Shown here: positions 17,667-25,803 of the stretch, piece by piece | How the letters are laid out: each line of letters opens with the position of its first letter | How positions within the stretch are numbered: position 1 is the first letter of the stretch | Source of the DNA: Burkholderiales bacterium | GTDB taxonomy: Bacteria; Pseudomonadota; Gammaproteobacteria; Burkholderiales; Burkholderiaceae_E | Length of the DNA: 64,000 bases | NCBI GenBank assembly: GCA_029977705.1 | Contig: JAPOKJ010000003.1 | Location: 1 to 64,000 of the forward strand | Direction: 5' to 3' | Position numbers and translations under genes: made by a program | The notes under the pieces: model-generated | Database searches by the model: none | Told to the model about the DNA's origin: nothing | The model's input: only the letters and a program-made list of their open reading frames with translations

Positions 17667-18662
17667 ATGCCCTCATATTCTCCCGTATCGCGTCGTCGAT
17701 TCAATCACTGGATCGCCGGCAGCAGCCTGGCCGGTCTTGCGCCGCTGGCGATGCCGGCTCGTGCGCAAGCCCAGTCCTGGCCTTCTGCCCCGCTCAAGTT
17801 TGTCGTGCCCTACCCGGCCGGCGGCAATGCCGATGCGATCGGACGTCTGGTCGCCGCCAAGATGGCAGCCGGTCTCGGCCAGTCGATCGTCGTCGAGAAC
17901 AAGGCGGGTGCCGGCGGCACCATTGGGGGTGCCGCCGTGGCCAAGAATCCGCCGGACGGGATCACCTTCCTGGTCACGCCCACGGCGGTGCTGGCCATCA
18001 CGCCGCACATGCGCAAGGTCGGTTACGAACCACTCACCGACCTGATGCCGGTGGCACAACTGTCGGGCAGTTACGGCATCGTCACAGCCCGCAAGGACCT
18101 GCCCGCCAGCAACATGGCCGAATTCATTGCGCTGGCGCGCAAGGACCCGGGCAAGCTCACCTTCGGCTCGGCCGGCAATGCCACCGCCACCCACATCAGT
18201 GGCGAGATCGTGCATCGGGCAGCCGGCATCAAGCTGCTGCACGTGCCCTACAAGGGATCGGCCGAAGCCCTCACCGACCTGATGGCTGGCCGCATCGACC
18301 TCATCTATGACGCGGTGGGACTTCCCCAGATCAAGGCCGGTACCGTCAAGGCCTTGGCCGTGACCAGCAGCGAGCGTCACCCGGAGTTGCCACAGGTGCC
18401 CACGCTGGCCGAACAGCAGATCAAGGTGCCAGGCAGCAGCTGGTTCGGCCTGTTCGCGCCCAAGGGCACGTCGCCGGCCATCATCCAGCGCCTGGCCGAG
18501 GAAGCGCGCAAGGCGATGGCGCAGCCCGATACCCGAGAGCGGCTGGCCCGCATCAGCCAGTTTCCCGACTACCAGGGCACCGAGGCCTTCACCCGGACGG
18601 TGGCCGAGGACAGCGCCTTTTTCAAGGACCTGATCCAGCAGTTGGGGCTAAAAGCCGACTGA
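17667..18662 (+). CDS. Bug/TctC-family solute-binding protein (Tat signal)
   Basis: A 331-residue protein whose N-terminus SRRRFNHWIAGSSLAGL is a twin-arginine signal, cleaved near ARAQA. Mature landmarks: LKFVVPYPAGGNADAIGRL, VENKAGAGGTIGG, LLHVPYKGSAEALTDLMAG, IDLIYDAVGLPQIKAG and the C-terminal FFKDLIQQLGLKAD. It starts 12 bases after the enoyl-CoA hydratase, so it is probably the capture protein for the substrate of that small pathway. No TctAB is present. Confidence 0.9.
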   Translation: MPSYSPVSRRRFNHWIAGSSLAGLAPLAMPARAQAQSWPSAPLKFVVPYPAGGNADAIGRLVAAKMAAGLGQSIVVENKAGAGGTIGGAAVAKNPPDGITFLVTPTAVLAITPHMRKVGYEPLTDLMPVAQLSGSYGIVTARKDLPASNMAEFIALARKDPGKLTFGSAGNATATHISGEIVHRAAGIKLLHVPYKGSAEALTDLMAGRIDLIYDAVGLPQIKAGTVKALAVTSSERHPELPQVPTLAEQQIKVPGSSWFGLFAPKGTSPAIIQRLAEEARKAMAQPDTRERLARISQFPDYQGTEAFTRTVAEDSAFFKDLIQQLGLKAD

Positions 18663-18809
18663 GCGCCGACGGGCGGCATCAGGCCCGGGCGCGCCCGTGT
18701 GGGGAAAGACGCCACAGTGCGGCCACTCATCCCCCTGCGGCGCATGCCCGTCGGGCAGCGCCCAACGGGCAGACCCTGGAGGCGGACACTGCAGGGATAC
18801 CTGCGACCC

Positions 18810-20006
18810 ATGTCAATCCTCCTCATTTTCCAAACCCTGGAACCACGCGCCGTACTGGCACTTGGTGCCATGCTTGCCTTCATCACAGCGGCCATGCTGA
18901 CGATGCAGGCCTGCTTCAGCCGCAGCCAGTGCAATACCCTGGTCCTGGTCTGCGCCGCGATGCTGTGCAGCGGCCTGTCGCAATCCCTGTCGATTCCCTT
19001 GCTCGATGACGAGGGGCTGCGCGCCTCCCTGACCGTTCCCGCGCTCGATGCCGGCGCCTACCTCTTGAGTGCCAGCGCGATGGTCCTGCTCTATCGTCCG
19101 GGCTTCCCGCGCCGCACCCTGGTGCTGGCCCTGGTGCTGGCACTGCTGATTTTCGGGCTGGGGCATCTGTTCTGGCCCGGCGAAATGGCGGCGCGCGCCT
19201 GGGCTGGTCTATGCCAGTTGCTGATGTTTGCCGGCGCGGCCGTCGTGATCCTGAACGCTCAGGATGCGCTGGCACCGCGCATGCGCCAGGTGGCAGTGGC
19301 CTTGTGCATCTTCTGTGCACTGGCTGGCCTGCCTCCCTTGCTGACGGTGCTCGGCGAACCGGCCACGGCATTGTCCCTGGACAAGCCCTGGATCCGCCTG
19401 CAGCTGCTGATCCATGCCCTGACCCCCGTGGTCTTTCATGCCTGCATCACCGGCGTCATGCACTCGCGTCTGGCCCAGGGGCTGAGGCACTCGGCAGATG
19501 TGGACATGCTGACCGGCGCGCACTCTCGCCGTTATCTGTTCGAGACCGGGGAGAAAATCCTGTCGAGCCAGGACAAGCCCGGCCGCGATCCGGCCACCCT
19601 GCTGCTCATCGACGTGGATCACTTCAAGCGCTTCAACGACACCTGGGGCCATGCGCTGGGTGACAACGTGCTGCGCCATTGCGTGTCCTGCATCCGGGAT
19701 GTGGTCCGTGCCGGCGACACCATCATCGGCCGCTACGGCGGCGAGGAATTCTGTGTCCTGCTGCCCAGCATCGCCCCTCGCGACGCGACACTGCTGGCCG
19801 AACGCATCCGCAGGCACATTGCCAACAATCCCTATCAGCACGGCGATCTGGCCTTGCCGGTGACGGTGAGCATCGGCATCGCCCACCATGTCGAACGCGG
19901 CAGCATGATGGCCATGCTCAGCCAGGCCGACGAGCGCCTGTACCGGGCCAAGCACGCAGGCCGGAACCGGGTCATCGCCCAGGGCGACATGCTGGTACCG
20001 GTCTGA
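18810..20006 (+). CDS. Membrane-bound diguanylate cyclase (GGDEF)
   Basis: A 398-residue protein with about seven predicted membrane helices in residues 1-215 and a C-terminal GGDEF domain. The active-site motif is RYGGEEF (residues 308-314), and the inhibitory I-site RxxD is Arg300-Asp303 (RAGD), at the usual spacing. Substrate-binding FKRFNDTWGHALGD is intact. It should make cyclic di-GMP from two GTP and be product-inhibited. The N-terminal membrane region has no recognised sensory domain. The start at 18810 precedes helix 1. No effector or EAL protein lies nearby. Confidence 0.92.
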   Translation: MSILLIFQTLEPRAVLALGAMLAFITAAMLTMQACFSRSQCNTLVLVCAAMLCSGLSQSLSIPLLDDEGLRASLTVPALDAGAYLLSASAMVLLYRPGFPRRTLVLALVLALLIFGLGHLFWPGEMAARAWAGLCQLLMFAGAAVVILNAQDALAPRMRQVAVALCIFCALAGLPPLLTVLGEPATALSLDKPWIRLQLLIHALTPVVFHACITGVMHSRLAQGLRHSADVDMLTGAHSRRYLFETGEKILSSQDKPGRDPATLLLIDVDHFKRFNDTWGHALGDNVLRHCVSCIRDVVRAGDTIIGRYGGEEFCVLLPSIAPRDATLLAERIRRHIANNPYQHGDLALPVTVSIGIAHHVERGSMMAMLSQADERLYRAKHAGRNRVIAQGDMLVPV

Positions 20007-20018
20007 GGCGGCCAGGCT

Positions 20019-21176
20019 TCAATCCAGTGGAAAGCCTGCGAAACAGGCACGCACATCACGCAGGTACAAGTCGGGCTGTTCGAAGGCGGCAAAGTGTCCG
20101 CCCTTGTCCATTTTCGTGAAGTGCCGGATGTCGGGAAAACCACTCGCCATCCATTGCCGGATCGGGGGCACGATCTCCTTCGGATAGACGGCCACGCCCA
20201 CCGGTACCGTCACCGGTCCCATGCGAGCACCGCGTCGCCCGAAACTTTCCCAATAAATGCGCGCCGAGGACGTGGCGCTGTTGGTCACCCAATACAGCAT
20301 GACGTTGTCGAGCAACTCGTCGCGATCGAGCAGGCTGAGCGGATCGCCATTGCAATCGGTCCAGGCCCAGAATTTTTCGAGGATCCAGGCCGCCTGACCC
20401 ACCGGTGAATCGGCCAGCGCATAGCCCAACGTCTGGGGCCGGGTGGCCTGCTGGGTGGAGTAGCCCGAGTCCCAGTCCTTGTAGTATTGCATCCGCTCGA
20501 GCGCGTGACGCTCCTCGGCACTGGGCTCACCCTGGATGGCTGGTTGGACCCCCATCGCCAGCGTGATATGGATGCCGGCGCAGTGATCTGCGTCGCCCAC
20601 GCCGATGGCACGCGTCACCGCCGAACCCCAATCGCCGCCCTGCGCGAAGTAGCGCGGATAACCGAGGCCTGCCATCAGGCGGGCCCAGGCTGCGGCGATC
20701 CTCGGCACACCCCATCCGGCCTCGCGCGGCTTGCCCGAAAAGCCGAAGCCCGGCAGGGAGGGACACACGACATGAAAGGCATCTTCGGCACGGCCGCCAA
20801 AGCGGACCGGATCGACCAGCGGTTCGATGACCTTGTCGAATTCCACCACCGACCCCGGCCAGCCGTGGGTGATCAGCAAGGGCCGCGCCTGCGGGTGCGG
20901 CGAGCGCTGATGAATGAAGTGGATGTCGACGCCGTCGATGCTCGTCATGAACTGGTCGAAGCGGTTCAGGCGCTTTTCGCGGGCACGCCAGTCGTAGCCC
21001 TGGGCCCAGTAAGCCATCAGCGGCTGCAGCCAGGCCAGCGGCACCCCTTGCGACCAGTCTCCCACCACCTGAGCATCAGGCCAGCGCGTGGCGGCCAGGC
21101 GCTGCTTCAGATCGGCCAGGACCGCATCGGCCACATCGATCCGGAAAGGCCGCAGGGCCAGGGCATGGTCAGTCAT
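20019..21176 (-). CDS. Epoxide hydrolase (EHN-type alpha/beta hydrolase)
   Basis: A 385-residue protein with an N-terminal epoxide-hydrolase domain (PFRIDVADAVLADLKQRLAATRWPD, then WARAREKRLNRFDQF-like helix) and an alpha/beta-hydrolase core. The oxyanion HGWPGS, the nucleophile Asp in FAQGGDWGSAVTRAIG and the late His in MDKGGHFAAFEQPDLY match microsomal-type/juvenile-hormone-type epoxide hydrolases. Cap-domain tyrosines are plausible in the YYKDWDSGYS region. It opens epoxides to diols in the cytoplasm; the physiological epoxide is not indicated. It converges with the diguanylate cyclase, 12 bases apart. Confidence 0.9.
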   Translation of the reverse strand: MTDHALALRPFRIDVADAVLADLKQRLAATRWPDAQVVGDWSQGVPLAWLQPLMAYWAQGYDWRAREKRLNRFDQFMTSIDGVDIHFIHQRSPHPQARPLLITHGWPGSVVEFDKVIEPLVDPVRFGGRAEDAFHVVCPSLPGFGFSGKPREAGWGVPRIAAAWARLMAGLGYPRYFAQGGDWGSAVTRAIGVGDADHCAGIHITLAMGVQPAIQGEPSAEERHALERMQYYKDWDSGYSTQQATRPQTLGYALADSPVGQAAWILEKFWAWTDCNGDPLSLLDRDELLDNVMLYWVTNSATSSARIYWESFGRRGARMGPVTVPVGVAVYPKEIVPPIRQWMASGFPDIRHFTKMDKGGHFAAFEQPDLYLRDVRACFAGFPLD

Positions 21177-21230
21177 GGAGATGTCGTCCTTTGGAGTCGG
21201 CCTGCGCCGATGGAAAAACAGTGAACCGCA

Positions 21231-21473
21231 TCAGTAATGCGGAGGGATCTCGTCGCGCAGGCTGCGAAAGGGCGGGTCCGCCTCGCTCGAGGCCTGACGC
21301 TCGCGCAGCGCACGCAGTTCAATCTGTAGCGCCTCGATCACCTGCTGCTGCCGGAACACGCTGCGGTTCAGGGCCTCGACCAGGTCCTCGTTCAAGGCCA
21401 GCTTGGCCTCGATCTCGGCCAGCCGCCGCTCCATGGCGTCATCACCCGGCCCTGCATCACGATCGACGCTCAT
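21231..21473 (-). CDS. slyX: SlyX family protein
   Basis: An 80-residue protein with a central coiled coil (ERRLAEIEAKLALNEDLVEAL, then RQQQVIEALQIELRALRER) and the family-typical ending DEIPPHY. SlyX proteins are small coiled-coil proteins of unknown function. Its ATG overlaps the stop codon of the upstream S4-domain gene (ATGA, 21470-21473), so the two are translationally coupled. Confidence 0.88.
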   Translation of the reverse strand: MSVDRDAGPGDDAMERRLAEIEAKLALNEDLVEALNRSVFRQQQVIEALQIELRALRERQASSEADPPFRSLRDEIPPHY

Positions 21474-21688
21474 GCCTGGCGTACCTCGATCAACCGGCCC
21501 TGGCAGGCCACCTTCTGGCCGGCGCGGATCTTGGCGGTCTTGCGGCTCTCGGGTTGGCCATCGACCTGCACCCGTCCCTCCGCCACCAGATGCTTGCCCT
21601 GACCCCCACTGTCGGCGATGCCAGTCACCTTGAGCAGATCACACAGGCGGATATGCTCGTCCTTGAGTTCGAAAATGAGGGGCTTCAT
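21470..21688 (-). CDS. S4-domain RNA-binding protein (YbcJ-like)
   Basis: A 72-residue protein made of a single S4 RNA-binding fold: EHIRLCDLLKVTGIADSGGQGKHLV followed by EGRVQVDGQPESRKTAKIRAGQKV. This is the YbcJ/YaaA-like minimal S4 family, thought to bind structured RNA. The ATG at 21688 is preferred over a TTG three codons upstream. It lies five bases after the racemase stop and overlaps slyX by four bases, forming a tight three-gene operon. Confidence 0.85.
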   Translation of the reverse strand: MKPLIFELKDEHIRLCDLLKVTGIADSGGQGKHLVAEGRVQVDGQPESRKTAKIRAGQKVACQGRLIEVRQA

Positions 21689-21693
21689 GGGCG

Positions 21694-22449
21694 TCAAAGC
21701 TCACTGGGGTGGCGACTGAAGACACGCGGGCGAAGTCCCGCCTGCAACCAGTTCACGAGGGAATAGATGTCATGCACCGGAAGGCCGAGCGTCTTGCGCA
21801 GCGCTGCCGCATAGGGGGGCATGTTGGTGCATTCGAGCACGATGGCCGCCACCTCGGGATGCCGGGCGACCAGATCACGGCCCGCCTCGAGCAGATCGGC
21901 CTCGGCCATTGCCACATCCATGTCGGTCTTGTCACCCTCGATGAGCACGCGATAGAACTCGCGTCCACCCTCGGTCCCGGCGATCGGCGTATCCGGCGCA
22001 ACGCCCGCTGCGGCCAGATGCTGCGCCGTCAGGGCAGCAGCACTGACGGTGATCACGCCCACCCGCTTGCCCGGCGGCAACATCGCCTGCACCCAGGGCA
22101 CCTGCAGCAGGGAAGAAGTCGCCACCGGCACCTGCACCGCCTCGGCCAGTTCGCGCTGAAACAAGGCCAGGAAGCCGCAATTGGTGGTGATGGCCTCGGC
22201 GCCGAGCGCCACCAGTTCCCGGGCCGCGTCGATGAAGTCCGGCAACAAGCCCTTCGCGCCCTGCAACACGACCTTCTCGGGACTGGCCCCGTTCACCACC
22301 TTGTAGAGCACCGGAAAGGGCCAGGTCGTGGCATTGCCCATGTCACCGGGGATGCGGGGAAAGCGCGCCTGCAGCATCAGCACGCCCAGGGGCGCGCCGT
22401 AGACGGCCTTGCCGCCTCGGGCGATCAGTGTGGAGGAAGGATTGGACAT
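21694..22449 (-). CDS. Aspartate/glutamate/hydantoin racemase-family protein
   Basis: A 251-residue Asp/Glu racemase superfamily protein. The two catalytic cysteines expected for a two-base, PLP-independent mechanism are visible: Cys91 in TTNCGFLALFQ and Cys207 in LECTNMPPYAAAL. The start MSNPSSTLIARGGKAVYGAPLG and the motif GDMGNATTWPFPV resemble uncharacterised hydantoin/aspartate racemase-like proteins. Start at 22449 is the first ATG before the conserved region. It heads an operon with the S4-domain gene and slyX. Substrate is unassigned. Confidence 0.82.
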   Translation of the reverse strand: MSNPSSTLIARGGKAVYGAPLGVLMLQARFPRIPGDMGNATTWPFPVLYKVVNGASPEKVVLQGAKGLLPDFIDAARELVALGAEAITTNCGFLALFQRELAEAVQVPVATSSLLQVPWVQAMLPPGKRVGVITVSAAALTAQHLAAAGVAPDTPIAGTEGGREFYRVLIEGDKTDMDVAMAEADLLEAGRDLVARHPEVAAIVLECTNMPPYAAALRKTLGLPVHDIYSLVNWLQAGLRPRVFSRHPSEL

Positions 22450-22557
22450 GAAGGGAGTGCATCGGCCATCGGCGTTGTGCATCATACCGGCAATGCCTTC
22501 TTTTTGACGACGGCTCGCGGGATGCGATCATGCGCTCCGACAAAGGGAGAACCCAGC

Positions 22558-23265
22558 ATGAACCCGGCAACCCAGGCATCATCCTCGACACACCGCCCCG
22601 GCAAGGGCATTCGCCTCCTGCTGCTCGGAGCCAGCGGCGCCGTCGGCTCGAAAGTCCTCGAACTTGCCTTGCGCGACGCACGGATCGCCCAGGTGCTGGC
22701 ACCCACGCGCCAGGCCTTGCCAGCGGCGGGGAACAGCGAACGCCTGATCAATCCAGTGACCGATTTTTCGCGGCCCGATCCGCAGGACCCCTGGTGGCAA
22801 TGCGACGCTGTCATCTGTGCGCTGGGGACGACGCTGCGCAAGGCAGGCAGCCAGGAGGCCTTCGCCGCGATCGATCGCGATCTGCCGATCCGGTGTGGTC
22901 AACTGGCCAAGGCGGGCGGCGCGCGGCACTTTGCGCTCAATTCCTCACTCGGAGCGAGCCTGAGGGGCAATTTCTACCTGCGCACCAAGGCGCAGGCGGA
23001 AGAAGGCCTGAAGGCCTTGCAATTCGAATCCTTGACGATCGTCCGCCCGTCGCTGATCGATGCCCAGCGAACGGAGTCTCGGCCCGGAGAGGCCTTCGGG
23101 CTGCTGCTGGCCCGGAGTCTTCGTCCCCTCATTCCCGGCCGTTTCCGGGCGGTATCGACCGAGTCCATCGCGCGCGCCCTGATCGCGGGCGTCCTGGAGG
23201 CCGGCCCTGGTGTGCAGGTCATCGAATCGGAGGCCCTGCATTCCGTGCCAGAGGTGTCGCCGTAA
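22558..23265 (+). CDS. NAD(P)-binding epimerase/HTATIP2-like protein
   Basis: A 235-residue atypical SDR. The nucleotide-binding GASGAVG is at residues 24-30, then CDAVICALGTTLRKAGSQEAF, HFALNSSLGASL and YLRTKAQAEEGLKAL with the Y-x-x-x-K pair. This pattern is found in HTATIP2/YwnB-like NAD(P)H-binding proteins. The last residues (VPEVSP) are read from sequence that in another frame encodes a remnant of a LigI-like hydrolase, so the native C-terminus may have been altered. It diverges from the racemase operon across a 108-base gap. Confidence 0.8.
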   Translation: MNPATQASSSTHRPGKGIRLLLLGASGAVGSKVLELALRDARIAQVLAPTRQALPAAGNSERLINPVTDFSRPDPQDPWWQCDAVICALGTTLRKAGSQEAFAAIDRDLPIRCGQLAKAGGARHFALNSSLGASLRGNFYLRTKAQAEEGLKALQFESLTIVRPSLIDAQRTESRPGEAFGLLLARSLRPLIPGRFRAVSTESIARALIAGVLEAGPGVQVIESEALHSVPEVSP

Positions 23266-23425
23266 TCGACGAGGACCTGAGCGATCAGGCACCGCGCACC
23301 GTCGACGCCCAGGGCATGTGCGGCGTGCGTCTGAACATCGAAAGCTCGTATGGCGGTCGTGCCCCCGATCTGAAGGCCATGATCATGCCCTGGGCCGAAC
23401 GTCTGGCGCCGCCGGGCCGGAGCCA
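23244..23425 (+). pseudogene. Remnant of a LigI-like amidohydrolase
   Basis: In the third forward frame the segment from 23247 reads RARGVA...DQA...GVRLN...WAERLAPPG without a stop. It aligns without gaps over 31 residues to residues ~93-123 of the intact LigI protein in this window (about 15 identities, including RARGVA, DQA and GVR-x-N at the same spacing). The N-terminal metal-binding DAHCH and the C-terminal GTDWPHP parts are missing on both sides. It is wedged between the epimerase-like gene and the LysR gene, so it looks like the centre of a deleted 2-pyrone-4,6-dicarboxylate-hydrolase-family gene. Confidence 0.6.
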
Positions 23426-24382
23426 TCAAGCCTGCGGCAAGGAGCGGGAGCGGCCCCGAGCCCTTTTTTCCAGCGCGCGGACACTGGCCCGCAAGGGAGC
23501 CACCTGCCGCTCCAGGTAGCCCAGAAAGGCGCTGGCCACCGGCGATGGCCGACGTCCTTTGAGCTGCACCGTGTACCAGTTCGAATGCACCGGAAATTCC
23601 TGCACCTTCAGCAGGGTCAGTTCCTCATCAACGAGGTGATCACCAAGGGCGTGCACCGAAAGCACTGCCAGGCCCATGCCCCCCGCCACGGCCTGCTTGA
23701 TGGCCTCGTTGCTGCCCAGCTCGAGGCGGACCAGTGGCGCGAATCCCAACGACCTGAAATGCGCATCGCAGCTCAGGCGCGTGCCTGAGCCGGCTTCACG
23801 CATGATGAAACGCTCCCCGGCCAGACGCTCGAGCGGCAGCGGGCCGCTGCGCGCCAGCCGGTGGCGGATCGGTGCAATCACGACCAGCGGATTGGCCAGG
23901 AACACCTGCTGCTCGATTGCGATGTCGGTCGGGGGCGCCGACATGATGTACAGGTCATCACGGTTGTCGTGCAGTCGTTGCAACACCCCATCACGGTTGA
24001 GCACCTGGAGCGATACATCGATATCCGGATGCAGGGCGCAGAAATCAGCCAGCAGACGCGGCATGAAGTACTTGGCGGTATCGACCACTGCCACCTTCAG
24101 CTTGCCCTGCCGCAGCCCCTTGATGGCAGCCACCCGCTGCCCGAATGCCGCCCATTCATCCACCATGGCCTGAGCCGAGCGGGCCAGTTCCCGGCCGGCC
24201 TCGGTCAGGAACAACCGCTTGCCGATCTGCTCGTACAGGGCCAGTCCGGTGTTGTCGGACAACTCGCGCAGCTGCATCGAGACTGTGGGCTGCGTGACGT
24301 GGCAGGCGCGTGCTGCCGCCGTTACTGATCCGTGCTCGGCCAGGGCAAGGAAGATCTGCAGTTGCCGGAAGGTGGCATTCAT
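23426..24382 (-). CDS. LysR-family transcriptional regulator (CbbR/CysB-like)
   Basis: A 318-residue LysR regulator. The winged helix-turn-helix is at the start (FRQLQIFLALAEHGSVTAAARACHVTQPTVSMQLREL), followed by a linker helix and the substrate-binding domain beginning LRQGKLKVAVVDTAKYFMP. The N-terminal sequence resembles CbbR-type regulators of carbon-fixation genes. The ATG at 24382 gives the typical MNATFRQL start; an ATG at 24403 is possible. It is divergent from an SbtA-type bicarbonate transporter over 71 AT-rich bases, so control of that transporter is likely. Confidence 0.9.
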   Translation of the reverse strand: MNATFRQLQIFLALAEHGSVTAAARACHVTQPTVSMQLRELSDNTGLALYEQIGKRLFLTEAGRELARSAQAMVDEWAAFGQRVAAIKGLRQGKLKVAVVDTAKYFMPRLLADFCALHPDIDVSLQVLNRDGVLQRLHDNRDDLYIMSAPPTDIAIEQQVFLANPLVVIAPIRHRLARSGPLPLERLAGERFIMREAGSGTRLSCDAHFRSLGFAPLVRLELGSNEAIKQAVAGGMGLAVLSVHALGDHLVDEELTLLKVQEFPVHSNWYTVQLKGRRPSPVASAFLGYLERQVAPLRASVRALEKRARGRSRSLPQA

Positions 24383-24453
24383 AGATATTTGCTGATGCAA
24401 CATCGTTAATCTTTTGATTTTACTTTAATGACTACCCTGCCTACCATCCCGGC
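24383..24453. promoter_or_regulatory. Divergent LysR/sbtA promoter region
   Basis: A 71-base AT-rich gap. It contains AATC-TTTT-GATT (24408-24419), an inverted repeat flanked by TTA on both sides, resembling LysR-type TNA-N-TNA boxes. It would serve both the regulator and the transporter. Confidence 0.5.
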
Positions 24454-25437
24454 ATGAAAAACTTCCTCGACCCCGCCCTGCTCTTCTTCGTGTTCGGTCT
24501 GTTTGCCGGACTGATCAAATCCAATCTCGAAATCCCGGCACCGATCTCCCGCTTCCTGTCGCTTTACCTGCTGATGGCGCTGGGACTGAAGGGAGGGTTT
24601 GCCCTCGCCCAGACCGGCATCAACCGCGACATCGCCCTGAGCCTGGGGGCGGCAGTCGCGCTGGCAATCGTGATTCCCCTGATCGGCTATCAGGTGCTCA
24701 AGCGCCTGATGCCGGCTTTCGATGCCGCGGCGGTGGCGGCCACCTACGGTTCGGTCAGCGCGGTCACCTTCATCACAGCGGTGCAGTTCCTGGACCAGCA
24801 CGGCATCGCCTACGGCGGCCACATGGCGGCGGCCATGGCCTTGATGGAATCTCCGGCGATCATCATCGCCGTGGTGCTCGCCAATCGTCTGCGCGCTCAA
24901 GCCGGTGGCAAGGCCACCCAGGCAGGTGCGCCTGCCCAGGACTTCACGGTGCGCAAGGTGCTGCATGAATCCCTCACCGATGGTGCCCAGCTGCTGCTGC
25001 TTGGCGCGATGCTGGTGGGCCTGCTGTCGGGGCAGGCTGGCAAGGAAGCCATGCAACCGTTTTCGGTGGACCTGTTCAAGGGCATGCTGGCCTTCTTCCT
25101 GCTTGACATGGGCCTGAACGCTGCCCGCAACATGCCGGCGCTGCGGGGCCTGTCGCCTGCCGTGATGGCGTATGCCGTCGTGGCCCCGGTGCTGCATGCC
25201 CTGCTGGCCCTGGGGGTGGCCCTGGCCCTGGACCTGACCGCCGGGAATGGCGGCCTGCTGATGGTGCTGGCTGCCAGCGCGTCCTACATTGCGGTGCCGG
25301 CCGTGGTCAGGCATGCGATACCCGAAGCCCGGCCGTCCCTCTACTTCGGCCTGTCGCTGGGCATCACCTTCCCGCTCAACATCCTGTTCGGGATTCCGGC
25401 CTGGATCGGGCTGGCGCAATGGGCCTTGCCGGCATGA
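24454..25437 (+). CDS. sbtA: SbtA-type sodium-dependent bicarbonate transporter
   Basis: A 327-residue membrane protein with about ten helices in two inverted halves. It starts NFLDPALLFFVFGLFAGLIKSNLEIP and contains LLMALGLKGGFAL, YGSVSAVTFITAVQFL and ALMESPAIIIAVVLANRL, all characteristic of the SbtA/DUF897 family. Cyanobacterial members import HCO3- with Na+; heterotroph members presumably feed carboxylases. No SbtB (PII-like) partner gene follows. The downstream gene is antisense and overlaps the last 62 bases. A CbbR-like LysR gene is divergent. Confidence 0.9.
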   Translation: MKNFLDPALLFFVFGLFAGLIKSNLEIPAPISRFLSLYLLMALGLKGGFALAQTGINRDIALSLGAAVALAIVIPLIGYQVLKRLMPAFDAAAVAATYGSVSAVTFITAVQFLDQHGIAYGGHMAAAMALMESPAIIIAVVLANRLRAQAGGKATQAGAPAQDFTVRKVLHESLTDGAQLLLLGAMLVGLLSGQAGKEAMQPFSVDLFKGMLAFFLLDMGLNAARNMPALRGLSPAVMAYAVVAPVLHALLALGVALALDLTAGNGGLLMVLAASASYIAVPAVVRHAIPEARPSLYFGLSLGITFPLNILFGIPAWIGLAQWALPA

Positions 25438-25777
25438 ACAGGTGCAGGACAAGAGGCAAGGCGGCCATCAGGCCCGAGGCAAGATGCAGGCCTTCAATAG
25501 CCCCGCGCCAAGCGGCGGGCGCATAGAGCAGCCCGACACCGGTGACGACCAGCATGGCCATCAGGAAAGCGCTGAGAAGTCCCAGTGCGGCCCTGGCCCG
25601 CAAGCAACCTCGTAACGACGGATGACGGATGCGCCGCCGCAGATGGGGCCAAAGGGCAGCTCCCGCCATGAAGACGAGCGGCCAGGCCAGCAGGGCATGC
25701 ACCACCAGCAGCGTCCTGCGCCCCTGCTGCAGGGCCTGGGTCCAGAGGCCTTTTCGATACATCCCCAGGCCGGCCAT
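25376..25777 (-). CDS. Small membrane protein, possibly cytochrome b561-like
   Basis: A 133-residue protein with three hydrophobic helices (about residues 22-40, 63-84, 98-116). Each outer helix carries a histidine (VVHALLAW; GLHLASG and VLHLFMPA), which could be heme ligands as in small cytochrome b561/DUF4405-type proteins. Two ATGs (25777, 25762) are possible. Its 3' end overlaps the sbtA 3' end antisense by 62 bases, which is unusual and may mean a lost stop codon with read-through. The basic, Pro/Arg-rich tail after the last helix supports that. Family assignment is tentative. Confidence 0.55.
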   Translation of the reverse strand: MAGLGMYRKGLWTQALQQGRRTLLVVHALLAWPLVFMAGAALWPHLRRRIRHPSLRGCLRARAALGLLSAFLMAMLVVTGVGLLYAPAAWRGAIEGLHLASGLMAALPLVLHLFMPARPIAPARSRPESRTGC

Positions 25778-25803
25778 CGGCGGGCCGCTCGCCCGCTTGT
25801 GCC

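Noticed and set aside
18745-18771. A switchable hairpin (TGCCCGT with two possible CGGGCA partners) before the diguanylate cyclase
   Set aside because: One of the two pairings would need a one-base loop, which is not possible, so an attenuator is not supported; only a weak hairpin remains.
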